From FEN-1139 sp038207155 (lineage in GTDB: Bacteria > Myxococcota_A > Polyangia > Polyangiales > Polyangiaceae): a DNA stretch of 64,000 bases. The stretch covers positions 62,001 to 126,000 of the forward strand of contig JBBRAB010000001.1 of the NCBI GenBank assembly GCA_038207155.1, written 5' to 3'. The notes beneath the pieces were generated by a model. The model saw only the letters and a program-made list of their open reading frames with translations, did no database searches and was not told the DNA's origin. Position 1 is the stretch's first letter. Each line of letters starts with the position of its first letter. Below are positions 34,496 through 43,366 of the stretch, in pieces. A program made the position numbers and the translations under genes.

Positions 34496-35285
34496 AGCGA
34501 CGTCCAGCCACCAGCGCAAGGCCCGCGAGTAACAACATCGCGCCGTCTACCCGATTGGAGTCGGCTCCCAGTCGGCACCCACATCCGCCCGGCTTCTGCT
34601 TGATCTCGGCGGGGTTGCCTGGCTCGGCAGCCTCAGTCGCCTTCGTCTCCTCGGGTGGCACCTCGTTGGAGGGAGCGGGCTTGGCGGCAGCTGTGCCTGG
34701 CGCACCCGCAGCACCCTCAACGGCCTTTGATTCCACCTTCTTCTTCTTCTCGCCCGTGAACACGATGGCTCGGCGATCGATGACTTCGTTCTCACCGCCG
34801 AGGATCAGGGTGGTCGGCGTGCCAATCGTTTGGTCGCTACGCGCGTCGCGGACAACCACTTTGTATTCGCCACAGTCAAAGCCGTGATCGCGATGGATTT
34901 TGAAGGTGTAGCGAGTGCGATTCTCGATCTTCCCGCTTCCGGGATCGAGGAACCCAACGTCGACGCCTTCGACGATCGGCTGCTTGCCCGTGATGGGAAC
35001 GTCGCGCTTGATGGGGCCGTCCTTGCCATCGACCAGCGCGCGCTCGTAGTACACCTTCTGCTCGAAGATGAACTTCATCGGGAGACTGGCAACATCGGGT
35101 GGCTTGGGCAGGAAAATCTTGATCTCGATGTTCCAGGAGTTCCCGTCACTCCTGGGTTTGATCGTCTTACTGCCCCACTCGATGCGGCCCGCCGCCGAGG
35201 CGAGCGTGGACAACAAGAGCAGTAGGGTGAGTGTCGTCAGACCAAGCAACCTGCGGTGCCAATAGCTTCCAGCGTTCCTGAACAT
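34473..35285 (-). CDS. Exported protein with MYXO-CTERM sorting tail
   Basis: 270 aa from ATG 35285, which has GGAGG about 7 nt upstream. A signal peptide (RRLLGLTTLTLLLLLSTLASA) precedes a beta-rich domain of about 150 residues. A Lys/Pro/Ala/Glu-rich linker (residues about 170-230) leads to the tail: GGCGCRLGAD, a hydrophobic stretch GAMLLLAGLALVAG and a basic end RRFSRRRAQ. CxCR, helix and Arg cluster are the three parts of the MYXO-CTERM domain, which is thought to be cut and lipid-anchored to the cell surface. The protease at 9376-10071 is a candidate processing enzyme. The passenger domain is not recognised. Confidence 0.8.
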   Translation of the reverse strand: MFRNAGSYWHRRLLGLTTLTLLLLLSTLASAAGRIEWGSKTIKPRSDGNSWNIEIKIFLPKPPDVASLPMKFIFEQKVYYERALVDGKDGPIKRDVPITGKQPIVEGVDVGFLDPGSGKIENRTRYTFKIHRDHGFDCGEYKVVVRDARSDQTIGTPTTLILGGENEVIDRRAIVFTGEKKKKVESKAVEGAAGAPGTAAAKPAPSNEVPPEETKATEAAEPGNPAEIKQKPGGCGCRLGADSNRVDGAMLLLAGLALVAGRRFSRRRAQ

Positions 35286-35474
35286 CGCAACCTCCAGCCC
35301 AAGGGGCAGAACCACGGCTATTTACCGCGGCCGTACAGGACCCGGGCTCCCGGTCTGTCGGCAGCCGAAGGCTAGACGATTCCGTGAGCGCGACGGAAGC
35401 ATTTCCGCCCAAATCCGCGAGGACGGAGAACAGTCCCGCTGTTCATTTTCCGGAAGGACCGAATCTGGCCGCTG

Positions 35475-36143
35475 CTAGTGGCCAGGCTCAAAATCCTCGG
35501 GTGCCGGCGGCGGGGCGGGGATCGTATCGCTGCGCGCACCTTCGCCTGATTCACCGACGTCCCGCGGACACCCCAATCCCCCCCCCGCCTTGAATTCCCC
35601 GGACTCGGCAAGCGCGGCTGCTCCCGGACTACTCGGAAACTCATGACGGAAGAGCTCGGCAAGCTCGCCGAAGAGAGCGGGCTTAGGCGGAGACAGAACC
35701 GGATCGATTCGTGAGAACGAGGAACCGAGTTCATCAGCGGAAGGCCAGGCGCTGAGCGGACGAATCGGCTCGGGGTTCGCCATCGGATCGGTGCGCTCGG
35801 CGTCGACAAAACCAGAATGCGCCGGCGACTCCGCAACGCTGCGCGCGACGGGTACCGTTCCCGAGGTCTTGATGCCGTCTGGACTGCTTGAGTCCGCTGG
35901 ACCAGCTAGCGGTTTTCGCGTGACGTTGCCCATAGACCCCCGAAGTGTGAGCTTCCCCGAAGCGGGCGATCGCGGTGTCACGGAAATCTTACACGCCTTC
36001 GAGGCGCGATCAATGGTCACCTGCGCAGTGTTTCGAACGCGGCCCGCGGCATGAGGGCTACGAACACCAACCCGTGGGTTGCTTCCGCTGCTGGTGGCTC
36101 GACCGCGCTCAGGGGTCCTGAGCGCGGACCAGACCCAGCCCAA
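35475..36143 (-). CDS. Possible low-complexity protein downstream of the kinase
   Basis: An open frame of 222 codons starting at TTG 36143, 3 nt after the kinase stop on the same strand. The translation is rich in Pro, Ser, Gly and Glu and has no domain I recognise, no signal peptide and no membrane helix. Placement directly after the kinase, and a composition not obviously frame-shadow, argue for a disordered protein or kinase substrate. The rare start and lack of conserved features argue against. The 189 nt between it and the MYXO-CTERM gene hold nothing I can identify. Confidence 0.35.
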   Translation of the reverse strand: MGWVWSALRTPERGRATSSGSNPRVGVRSPHAAGRVRNTAQVTIDRASKACKISVTPRSPASGKLTLRGSMGNVTRKPLAGPADSSSPDGIKTSGTVPVARSVAESPAHSGFVDAERTDPMANPEPIRPLSAWPSADELGSSFSRIDPVLSPPKPALFGELAELFRHEFPSSPGAAALAESGEFKAGGGLGCPRDVGESGEGARSDTIPAPPPAPEDFEPGH

Positions 36144-36146
36144 GAG

Positions 36147-37535
36147 CTATCGCGCCGGCAAATAACGACTGATGCTCGGAGGCAGAACCCCAGCAAAATG
36201 CGCGGCAACCACGCCGCCCAATAGCAGACCCACAATCAGCAGGCTCCAAACCCCAGCTCGACGCCGACCACCTGAGGAAGACGTTGACGATGGCGCGGAT
36301 GAGTCGAACGCTGGAATGGGCGTTGCTCGCGAATGCCGCGCACCTGCGGAAGGCTCGTCCTCCAGCGCCGCCAAGTTGCCGATCTCAATCGAGCTCCCGT
36401 CGTTACCGGTGCCCACCTCAAGCCCGAGATCGCCAACGTCACTCGCCCAGTCTTGGACCTTCTCAAACGCGCTGAGCTGTAGCGGGCCCTGTTGTCCTGC
36501 GTTGCTCGCAGCCCCAGAGCCGGCGGTCTCGATCGAGGTGAACTCGAACAGGGCTTCCTCGATCAGCGAACCAATGATAGCGCCGCGATCGCGGTGTTTC
36601 GAGGATCGCTCTAGATCGCGAGCGGCGCAAACGGGCCCAAGCAGGGCCGCTAGTTCGAACGAGGAAACCGCCCGACCAAGATGGAACATGACCGCGTTAA
36701 GCTCACGTCCGAGCTCGCGAGCGGTCGAGTGACGGTCATTGGGATCGCGGGCCAGGGAGCGATTGATAATTTGCTCAAGCTCGGGGCTCACCGCGGGGTT
36801 GTACTGACGAATCGACGGAATTCGTGCCGCTTGCACCTGGCGAACGGTTTCGAGATCCGTCTCACCCAGGAACAAGCGACGCCCCGCCAGCATCTCCCAA
36901 AGAATGATGCCGACGGCAAACACGTCCGTTCGCAAGTCCACATCGTGTCCGAGGGCTGCCTCGGGCGATAGATAGCCAAACTTGCCCTTGATGATGCCGG
37001 GCTCGCTGTGTTCGAGTTGGCTGTTGGCCTTCGCGAGACCAAAGTCCACGATCTTGACCTCACCGCAGCGCGTGATGAGCACGTTTGGCGGAGACATGTC
37101 GCGGTGGACGATGTGCAGCTCTTTGCCGTGAGAATCCCGCGCCTCGTGGGCATAGGCGAGACCTTCACAGATTCGCACACAGGTAAGGCAGGCCTCCTCA
37201 ATCGGAAATGGCTGGTTCCGTTTGCGGTAGTGCTCGATCAGACTCTTGAGGTCAGCTCCATCCACGTACTCCATCACGATGAAGTGCGTGTTGTCGCCCA
37301 CACCAACGTCGAAGACTTGAACGCAGTTCGAGTGCGAGAGATGGGCGCTTAGGCGCGCCTCATCCAGGAACATTCCAATGAACTGCTTTTTTCCGGACAG
37401 GTGCGGAAGCACGCGCTTGATGGCAACGATCTTCTTGAATCCTTCAAGCCCGGCGCTCTCGGCCCGATAGACCTCCGCCATGCCGCCCGAAGCGATTTTC
37501 TCAAGTACCCGGTAGCGCTGTTGATTCTGAGCCAT
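36147..37535 (-). CDS. Hanks-type Ser/Thr protein kinase, C-terminal membrane anchor
   Basis: 462 aa from ATG 37535; the open frame runs to 37865 but the kinase domain begins at residue 8. Kinase motifs: glycine loop IASGGMAEVYRA, VAIKRV with Lys40, alpha-C Glu near 59, HRDMSPPNVL (144-153), DFGLAKA (164-170), YLSPEA, and RTDVFAVGIILWEMLAGRRL. All catalytic residues are present. A Ser/Ala-rich linker (about 300-420) leads to one membrane helix (LLIVGLLLGGVVAAHFAGVL) close to the C-terminus, so the kinase domain is cytoplasmic and no sizeable sensor domain lies outside. This type is common in myxobacteria. It may share a transcript with 35475-36143. Confidence 0.93.
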   Translation of the reverse strand: MAQNQQRYRVLEKIASGGMAEVYRAESAGLEGFKKIVAIKRVLPHLSGKKQFIGMFLDEARLSAHLSHSNCVQVFDVGVGDNTHFIVMEYVDGADLKSLIEHYRKRNQPFPIEEACLTCVRICEGLAYAHEARDSHGKELHIVHRDMSPPNVLITRCGEVKIVDFGLAKANSQLEHSEPGIIKGKFGYLSPEAALGHDVDLRTDVFAVGIILWEMLAGRRLFLGETDLETVRQVQAARIPSIRQYNPAVSPELEQIINRSLARDPNDRHSTARELGRELNAVMFHLGRAVSSFELAALLGPVCAARDLERSSKHRDRGAIIGSLIEEALFEFTSIETAGSGAASNAGQQGPLQLSAFEKVQDWASDVGDLGLEVGTGNDGSSIEIGNLAALEDEPSAGARHSRATPIPAFDSSAPSSTSSSGGRRRAGVWSLLIVGLLLGGVVAAHFAGVLPPSISRYLPAR

Positions 37536-37673
37536 CCTGGAGTTCCGTCTGCGACGCGCCGCGGGGCGGCCTAAGCCTGGGTCGTCGCAGACTAGGCCCC
37601 GCCTGGTGATAGGGTCAAGCGACTGACCTGTGACCCCTTGACGGAACAGGGCAGTCAAGCCTATCGCCACTGC

Positions 37674-37877
37674 ATGGCATCCGACGTCCATAGTCCCACC
37701 CCGCCGTCCAGCCCGGACCCCGCCTCCCCCGCCTGGCTTCCACTGGTCGGTCTCGCCCTCTTCGCGATCCTCGGCACTTTCGCGCTGCTGCGCTGTTCGT
37801 CGACCGACCCCCAACCTTCCGTTTCCCCTGACGGCAGCGCTGCCCCGACTCCGTCGGCCGTTCAACCCGAACCGTAG
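37674..37877 (+). CDS. Small single-pass membrane protein
   Basis: 67 aa from ATG 37674 (frame open to 37638). A Pro/Ser-rich cytoplasmic-looking stretch is followed by one hydrophobic helix (AWLPLVGLALFAILGTFALL) and a Pro/Ser/Ala tail. The Cys after the helix (LLRCSS) is not at a lipobox. It is divergent from the kinase with 138 nt between starts. There are no homologues I recognise; the clean hydrophobic helix is the main support. Confidence 0.4.
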   Translation: MASDVHSPTPPSSPDPASPAWLPLVGLALFAILGTFALLRCSSTDPQPSVSPDGSAAPTPSAVQPEP

Positions 37878-38128
37878 CGGGTAGCATCCGCGCCGTGCTG
37901 ACGCGGGCTTTTGCCCGGTTCAGCCGAGTGGCGCGCTTACCGTTAGTGGCGGGCCTCGGGGCTGGACGCAACGAAGCCGGCCCGGCTTGCGCACCAAGAC
38001 CGACCGACCGGTGTGGTTCCACGCCGACACCATCAAACTAGGGGTGCATAGCCCCCGAGAAAAGCGTCTTGGCCAGGACGAATTTCCTCGCCAAGAGGCT
38101 GATGTCGGCTATCTTCCCGCACCCGTTT

Positions 38129-38201
38129 GGGGCCGTAGCTCAGCTGGGAGAGCGCCGCACTGGCAGTGCGGAGGTCAGGGGTTCGATCCCCCTCGGCTCC
38201 A
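38129..38201 (+). tRNA. tRNA-Ala (anticodon GGC)
   Basis: A 73-nt cloverleaf: GGGGCCG pairs with CGGCTCC (one G-T), D-arm GCTC...GAGC, anticodon stem CCGCA / TGCGG with loop CTGGCAG giving GGC, and T-arm AGGGG-TTCGATC-CCCCT. The discriminator is A at 38201. CCA is not encoded. Confidence 0.96.
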
Positions 38202-38711
38202 CTCTCGAAACGCCGAACCCGTCGTCAGTTGAACTGACGACGTGCTCGTTAGGTGCTTCGATTTGTCTTCAGGTTGCCGACAGGTAATCCACAGGTCGGG
38301 CTGAGACTGCTGGTTCTTCCGTGGAAAATCGTCGTGAAGTCGCCGCTGTAGGCAGACGTTCCAGGCTGTGCTCTGCGCGCCTGTTCAGCCCGGTTCCAGC
38401 CAGGTTGCGCTGCACCTGACCCTCGTATTCTGCCAGCACGACTGCCAAAGATGAGCTACCCTTCCAGTTCACTGACTTGTTTCAGTCAGGCGGCGACCAT
38501 CCCATCGGTGTCACATCGGACCTTTCCGATGCCAAGGGAGAATCGGCGCCTTCTAGAGTACGTCTAACTTTCCACCAGCGTGGCGCCCCCATGTTGGACT
38601 TGTCTGGGCCACACCAGACTCCGCTAACGCAAACTTGAGACCTTCCCATTGAAGTGTTACTCGTCGACCGGCCTTTTGGTCGCGAGCACCGCTACTGATC
38701 GAGGATGAGCA
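38202..38711. other. 510-nt gap between tRNA-Ala and kdsD
   Basis: No gene is supported. Apart from the palindrome at 38220-38242, there is a weaker inverted repeat CGACC...GGTCG close to 38657-38674. The promoter of the capsule locus presumably lies in the last 150 nt but I cannot point to convincing -35/-10 boxes. GAGGA 11 nt before the kdsD ATG is the ribosome-binding site. Confidence 0.45.
38220..38242. terminator. Perfect 23-nt palindrome after tRNA-Ala
   Basis: CGTCGTCAGTT-G-AACTGACGACG is a perfect inverted repeat with 11-nt arms, 18 nt past the tRNA end. As RNA it is a 10-bp stem with a 3-nt loop and would suit tRNA termination or processing. No T-run follows, so a dyad protein-binding site is also possible. 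Confidence 0.5.
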
Positions 38712-39710
38712 ATGATCAACTTAAGAGTGGTTAACGGGAACGCCCAGCCCGCAGTCGATCCCGTTGAGTCCGTGTTGAGCGCCGCTCGCGACTCGTTTAG
38801 CAATCAGGCGGAGGCCATTGCTGAGTTGGCCTCCCGAGTTGACGAGGATTTCCTCCGAGCGCTGAACCTGCTGCTGGGCTGCACGGGTCGCGTCATCGTT
38901 TCGGGCATTGGAAAGTCAGGCCTAATTGGTCGAAAGATCGCGGCCACCCTGGCTTGTTCAGGTACGCCGGCGTTCTTTGTGCATCCAGCAGAGGCGGCTC
39001 ACGGCGACCTCGGGATGATCACCCGCCGCGACGTGCTGATCCTGATCTCAAACAGTGGCGAGACTGCGGAGATTGTTCGCCTCCTGCCCTTCTTTCAGGA
39101 ACTCAGTGTTCCGATGATCGCGCTGGTCGGCCGCGCTGAGTCGACACTTGGGCGCGCCGCAGACGCAGTGCTCGACATCTCGGTGGATTCCGAGGCCTGT
39201 CCGCATAATCTCGTCCCGACCACCTCCGCCATGACCACGATGGCCATGGGTGACGCGCTGGCCATGGCAGCCATGCGCATGCGGGATTTTTCCGCTGATG
39301 ACTTCGGTCGTTTTCATCCGGGTGGCACGCTCGGTCGTCGACTCAATGGTCGCGTCCGGGATGTCATGCAGAACAACCCGCTGCCCGTCGTTTCGCCGCA
39401 GACTCCTGTCTCCGAAATGCTGATGAAGATGACGACCGGTCGATGCGGTCTTGTCATCGTAACCAATGAGGCCGGCGCACCGATCGGGATCGTGACCGAC
39501 GGTGACTTGCGACGCGCCCTCCAACGTCATTCTGATCTACTCGATCGGCAGGTGTACGACGTCATGAGCCCGCGGCCGGTGACCATCCATGACTCGGCTC
39601 TCGTTCGCGAAGCTGAAGAGCGGATGAGGCGACTGCGACTCAAGGCGCTGGTCGTAGTCGACAGTGCTAGCCGTGCCGTTGGGGTCATCGAGATCTTTAA
39701 CGCCGGTTGA
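38712..39710 (+). CDS. kdsD: Arabinose-5-phosphate isomerase (KdsD/KpsF/GutQ)
   Basis: A 332-aa enzyme that interconverts ribulose 5-phosphate and arabinose 5-phosphate, the first committed step to Kdo. The SIS domain (residues 40-180) has VIVSGIGKSGLIGRKIAATL, HPAEAAHGDLGM and LILISNSGETAEIVRLL; the catalytic His region MRDFSADDFGRFHPGG follows. Two CBS domains fill residues 205-332 (VRDVMQNNPLPVVSPQTPVS and VYDVMSPRPVTI). Length and layout match E. coli KdsD/KpsF. It begins the capsule/Kdo block, 149 nt before kpsM. Capsule loci often carry a KpsF copy, so this one is probably the capsule-dedicated copy, not the housekeeping LPS one. Confidence 0.95.
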   Translation: MINLRVVNGNAQPAVDPVESVLSAARDSFSNQAEAIAELASRVDEDFLRALNLLLGCTGRVIVSGIGKSGLIGRKIAATLACSGTPAFFVHPAEAAHGDLGMITRRDVLILISNSGETAEIVRLLPFFQELSVPMIALVGRAESTLGRAADAVLDISVDSEACPHNLVPTTSAMTTMAMGDALAMAAMRMRDFSADDFGRFHPGGTLGRRLNGRVRDVMQNNPLPVVSPQTPVSEMLMKMTTGRCGLVIVTNEAGAPIGIVTDGDLRRALQRHSDLLDRQVYDVMSPRPVTIHDSALVREAEERMRRLRLKALVVVDSASRAVGVIEIFNAG

Positions 39711-39859
39711 GCAAGGGCCATTCCGTTATTCGTGCTGCCGGCCAGCGGCTTGAACCGGGTCGGTGAGTAGCGGAGCATATTTCTCCTTGCTAGTCGGTCG
39801 ACGCAGCCCTGGGCTCCCCTGACCTCGCGTGGGGCCAGATCAGTGCTAGTAGGCAGCCA

Positions 39860-40633
39860 ATGCTTCGCAGCCTGCTACTGGAGTACCAGGTGCTGCACGC
39901 GCTGTTGTTGCGTGAGTTGCAGACTCGCTTTGGTTCTCACCGACTAGGTTATCTCTGGGCACTGATCGAACCGATCATCATGATCGGTACGTTCGCGGCG
40001 GTCTGGAGTGCATTTGGACGAGGCGGCCAGCTCAAGCACGATGTACTTTCGTTCTTGGCCACGGGCTTCATCCCGTTCATCCTGTTTCGAGAGACCACCA
40101 ATCGCTCGCTTTACGCCATCGACGGTAACAAGGGCCTGCTGTTTTACACGCTGGTGCGCCCGCTCGATCTGGTCGTCGCGAGAATCCTGCTGGAGCTAGC
40201 GACCCAGGTCGTGGTGTTCATCGTCATGATCGCGGGCATCGCAATGTATCGCGGTGGGCTTGAGTTCCACGACCTGCTCACCACAATGGTCGGACTCCTG
40301 CTTGCCTCCGCCCTTGGCGGCAGCCTCGGACTGACGCTTTGCGGCCTCACGGCGTTCAGCCCATCCGTGGAACGCATTCAGGGCCCCCTGCTGCGCCCAC
40401 TGTTCTGGGTTTCGGGACTATTTTATCCGGCAACGGCGCTTCCGCTCAACCTAAAGCACCTCAGCGGATACAACCCCGTCCTACACGTCGTCGAGATGGT
40501 CCGGGAGGGCTGGTTACCCGGCTACGCCGCCTATCAAACCAGTGTCAGCTACGTGCTTGCCTGGATCCTCACCCTCACCTTCGTTGGCCTCGCCCTTGAG
40601 CGCGTCGCCCGACGCCGACTCCAGCTGTCATGA
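39860..40633 (+). CDS. kpsM: Capsular polysaccharide ABC exporter permease (KpsM-like)
   Basis: A 257-aa ABC-2 type permease with about six membrane helices. The start ELQTRFGSHRLGYLWALIEP is the classical KpsM/CtrC/BexB N-terminus, followed by GTFAAVWSAFGRG and FIPFILFRETTNRS. The C-terminal half has PLFWVSGLFYPATALP and YNPVLHVVEMVREGWLPGY, again as in KpsM. It forms the inner-membrane channel for lipid-linked capsule. The stop overlaps the kpsT start by 4 nt. Confidence 0.93.
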   Translation: MLRSLLLEYQVLHALLLRELQTRFGSHRLGYLWALIEPIIMIGTFAAVWSAFGRGGQLKHDVLSFLATGFIPFILFRETTNRSLYAIDGNKGLLFYTLVRPLDLVVARILLELATQVVVFIVMIAGIAMYRGGLEFHDLLTTMVGLLLASALGGSLGLTLCGLTAFSPSVERIQGPLLRPLFWVSGLFYPATALPLNLKHLSGYNPVLHVVEMVREGWLPGYAAYQTSVSYVLAWILTLTFVGLALERVARRRLQLS

Positions 40634-41274
40634 TCACCCTGGAAGGCGTCACCAAAGCGTATCGCACCCGCACGGGGCACAACGTCGTGCTCAATGCGCT
40701 CAACTTTGAGTTCCCAGCTCGCTCCAATACCGGGATTCTGGGTCGCAATGGGGCCGGAAAATCCACGCTCTTACGCATTCTGTCGGGCGCCGAGCAACCC
40801 GATGCCGGGCGCGTGCGCCGTGAGGGTCGGATCTCTTGGCCGATCGGATTCTCGGGCGGATTTAGCTTAGCGCTCACCGGGCGCGAGAACTCACGCTTTG
40901 TGGCAAGGCTCTACGGTGCTGACGTCAACACGGTGTCCCGCTTCGCCCAAGAGTTCTCGGATCTCGGCGAGTACTTTGAGATGCCCGTGCGCACCTACTC
41001 ATCCGGAATGCGAGCTCGACTTGCCTTCGCCCTAAGTATGGCGATCGACTTTGACGTCTATCTCGTCGATGAAGTCACGGCGGTGGGCGACAGCCGCTTC
41101 CAGAAACGCTGCCGCGAGGCCTTTCTGGCACGCAGCGAGCGCTCGTCCGTCATCATCGTGTCGCACGACTTAAGAACCATCAGAAGCTACTGCAGCTCCT
41201 GTGCCGTCCTACACCAGGGCCAGCTCCTTGGGTTTGATTCTATCGATGCGGCCGCCGCCGTATATGAGGCGTGA
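40630..41274 (+). CDS. kpsT: Capsular polysaccharide ABC exporter ATPase (KpsT-like)
   Basis: A 214-aa ATPase, short as in KpsT/CtrD/BexA. Walker A is GRNGAGKSTLLRILSGAEQP; the signature is the polysaccharide-exporter form YSSGMRARLAFALSMAIDFD; Walker B is VYLVDEVTAVGD, with the switch His in IVSHDLRTI. There is no C-terminal carbohydrate-binding domain of the Wzt O-antigen type, so export does not depend on end-cap recognition by the ATPase. The ATGA overlap with kpsM couples their translation. Confidence 0.94.
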   Translation: MITLEGVTKAYRTRTGHNVVLNALNFEFPARSNTGILGRNGAGKSTLLRILSGAEQPDAGRVRREGRISWPIGFSGGFSLALTGRENSRFVARLYGADVNTVSRFAQEFSDLGEYFEMPVRTYSSGMRARLAFALSMAIDFDVYLVDEVTAVGDSRFQKRCREAFLARSERSSVIIVSHDLRTIRSYCSSCAVLHQGQLLGFDSIDAAAAVYEA

Positions 41275-41280
41275 TCCGAT

Positions 41281-42303
41281 ATGACTGATCCCGTAGCGAA
41301 AGCCCCGGCGAGCCCGGCCACCGAAACCAGCGTCACTGCCCCCGGTGACGGACTGCAGCCGGTGACGGCAGATGTCATTCAGAGCCTGCGAGCAGCGCGC
41401 GCCAAGCGAATCGGGCTGCGGATCCTACTGTTGGTCGTGCTGCCGACGGTCCTGGCCACGCTCTACTATGGATTTGTGGCGAGCCCTCAGTTCGAGAGCC
41501 ACGCGAGGTTCGTAGTGCACGCCAGTCATGGGCGCGTGCGCAATGAGCTGACGAGCATTGCTCCCGTCGGAACGAGCGCGGCTGCCGCGAAGAAGAATAA
41601 GTCCCCCGCCAACAAGGAGCCGGGGCAGAGTCTCGGCCAGGTCGACATCCTCGCGGCCACCGCATCCCGGGACTACCTGGCATCGGTGGACTTACTGAAG
41701 GCTCTCGACAAAGAGCTGAAGATTCTGGGGCACTATCGCTCGAAGAAGGTCGACTACTTTTCACGCCTCGGGCGTTACACGAGCCTGGAAGCCTCACGGG
41801 AGTATCTAGACGACAAGCTCACCGTCGACCTCGATCAAACTACCGGGCTGCTCGAGGTCCGCGCTCGAGCCTTCACTCGAGACCTCCCAGCGCGCCTACT
41901 GCGCGAGGCCCTCTCCCAAACCGAAAAGCAGCTCAACCGGGCCGTTCAGCGTGAGCTCAAGAGTCGCGTCTCTGTTGCCGAGAAGGCAGTGGTTCGGTCT
42001 CGCGAGACGCTGACTCAGCTCGCTGGAGCGCCGGCCCCCGCCGATACTGACTATGTCCGCCAGATCGACCTAGCGGAGGCCGAAGACAGCTATCGTTCGG
42101 CGCTGGCGAACGTTGAGCTCGAGCGCGAGGAGTTGGAGCGTCAACAGCGCTTCGTGGTTCAGTTGGTGCCTCCGAGCAGTCCCGACGCCGCGGTGTACCC
42201 GAAGCGACTGCGCTCGATCGGAACCGTCTTCGTGCTGACACTCTTGTTGATGGGGATCGGCACCCTCCTCGTGTCCGCGGTGCGCGAGCACACCCAAACC
42301 TGA
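41281..42303 (+). CDS. kpsE: Capsule export inner-membrane protein (KpsE/CtrB/BexC type)
   Basis: 340 aa with an N-terminal cytoplasmic segment, one membrane helix near residues 40-62 (LRILLLVVLPTVLATLYYGF), a periplasmic coiled-coil domain (QTEKQLNRAVQRELKSRVSV; LANVELEREELERQQRF) and a final membrane helix (VFVLTLLLMGIGTLLVSAV) preceded by the family's Pro-rich segment VPPSSPDAAVYPKRLR. This is the polysaccharide co-polymerase topology of KpsE, which bridges the ABC exporter and the outer-membrane channel. It starts 6 nt after kpsT. Confidence 0.88.
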   Translation: MTDPVAKAPASPATETSVTAPGDGLQPVTADVIQSLRAARAKRIGLRILLLVVLPTVLATLYYGFVASPQFESHARFVVHASHGRVRNELTSIAPVGTSAAAAKKNKSPANKEPGQSLGQVDILAATASRDYLASVDLLKALDKELKILGHYRSKKVDYFSRLGRYTSLEASREYLDDKLTVDLDQTTGLLEVRARAFTRDLPARLLREALSQTEKQLNRAVQRELKSRVSVAEKAVVRSRETLTQLAGAPAPADTDYVRQIDLAEAEDSYRSALANVELEREELERQQRFVVQLVPPSSPDAAVYPKRLRSIGTVFVLTLLLMGIGTLLVSAVREHTQT

Positions 42304-42511
42304 GTCGAGCAGGCAGGCTCGTGGACCTCCGCAGTCCCGAACTAGTGAAGTCGGCCGAATACCCGATTCCTAGGAACTCCGCTAATTGACTTGAATGATG
42401 GGCACTCGCGCGCAACCGCTGGCCTAACGGATCCCCCTGGGGTAGGCCTTCGGACCCGAGACCGCAACAGCCGCGGAATCTTCCCGGCTCTCGTCATTCG
42501 GAACAACAGCC

Positions 42512-43366
42512 ATGGATCTGAAGGGACACCGAATTGGCAACGACCGCCCACTGTTCTTGGTGGCGGGACCCTGCGTGGTTGAGCCGGGCTCGATCACGTT
42601 CGAGATTGCCGCCAAACTCAAGGAAGTCTGCGATTCTCTTGGTGTCTTTCTCGTTTTCAAGGCGAGCTTTGACAAGGCCAACCGCAGCTCGACCTCATCC
42701 TACCGAGGTCCTGGCTTGGAGCGCGGACTGGCCGTGCTCGAAGAGGTAAGGACGCGCCTGGGGCTGCCCGTCTTGACCGACGTGCACGAGAGCACGCCGC
42801 TCGGAGAAGTCGCCAGCGTGGTCGACGTTCTGCAGACACCGGCGTTTCTTGCCCGTCAGACCGACTTCATCCAGAACGCGGCTCGCACAGGTAAGCCCAT
42901 CAACGTCAAGAAGGGTCAGTTCATGGCCCCCTGGGACATGGTGAACGTCGTCGCCAAGTGTCGTGAAGTCGGTAACGAGCAGGTGATGCTCTGCGAACGT
43001 GGCACCAGCTTTGGCTACAACACCCTGATCTCGGATTTTCGTGGTCTCGCGGTGATGCGACGCACGGGCTGTCCCGTCGTGTTCGACGCCACCCACTCTG
43101 TCCAGCAGCCTGGAGGCCTCGGGAGCCGTTCAGGCGGCCAACGCGAGATGGTACCGCTGCTTGCCCGGGCCGCCGTGGCGACCGGCATTGCAGGCCTGTT
43201 CATCGAGACCCACCCGGACCCGGACAACGCCCTGAGTGATGGCCCCAACATGTGGCCACTTCACCTGGTCTCGTCGCTGCTGTCCGGGCTTGTCCAGCTC
43301 GACCGCGTGGTCAAGAGTCAGTTCCCCTGGCCTGAAGACACCCTCGAGGTGCCAGCGCATGCTTGA
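42512..43366 (+). CDS. kdsA: 3-deoxy-8-phosphooctulonate (Kdo-8-P) synthase
   Basis: A 284-aa TIM-barrel enzyme that condenses arabinose 5-phosphate with phosphoenolpyruvate. Motifs: LFLVAGPCVVEPGS, FKASFDKANRSSTSSYRGPG, VLTDVHE, TPAFLARQTDFIQNAARTGK, NVKKGQFMAPWDM, ERGTSFGYNTLISDFR and VVFDATHSVQQPGG. The Cys in GPCVVE and the His and Asp in the later motifs suggest the metal-dependent class, by analogy with Aquifex KdsA; this is inference. It follows kpsE after 208 nt and overlaps the kdsC-kdsB fusion by 8 nt. Confidence 0.96.
   Translation: MDLKGHRIGNDRPLFLVAGPCVVEPGSITFEIAAKLKEVCDSLGVFLVFKASFDKANRSSTSSYRGPGLERGLAVLEEVRTRLGLPVLTDVHESTPLGEVASVVDVLQTPAFLARQTDFIQNAARTGKPINVKKGQFMAPWDMVNVVAKCREVGNEQVMLCERGTSFGYNTLISDFRGLAVMRRTGCPVVFDATHSVQQPGGLGSRSGGQREMVPLLARAAVATGIAGLFIETHPDPDNALSDGPNMWPLHLVSSLLSGLVQLDRVVKSQFPWPEDTLEVPAHA

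Noticed and set aside
39711..39859. JUMPstart/ops element before kpsM
   Set aside because: No GGCGGTAG core is present; GAGTAGCGG is too distant to count.
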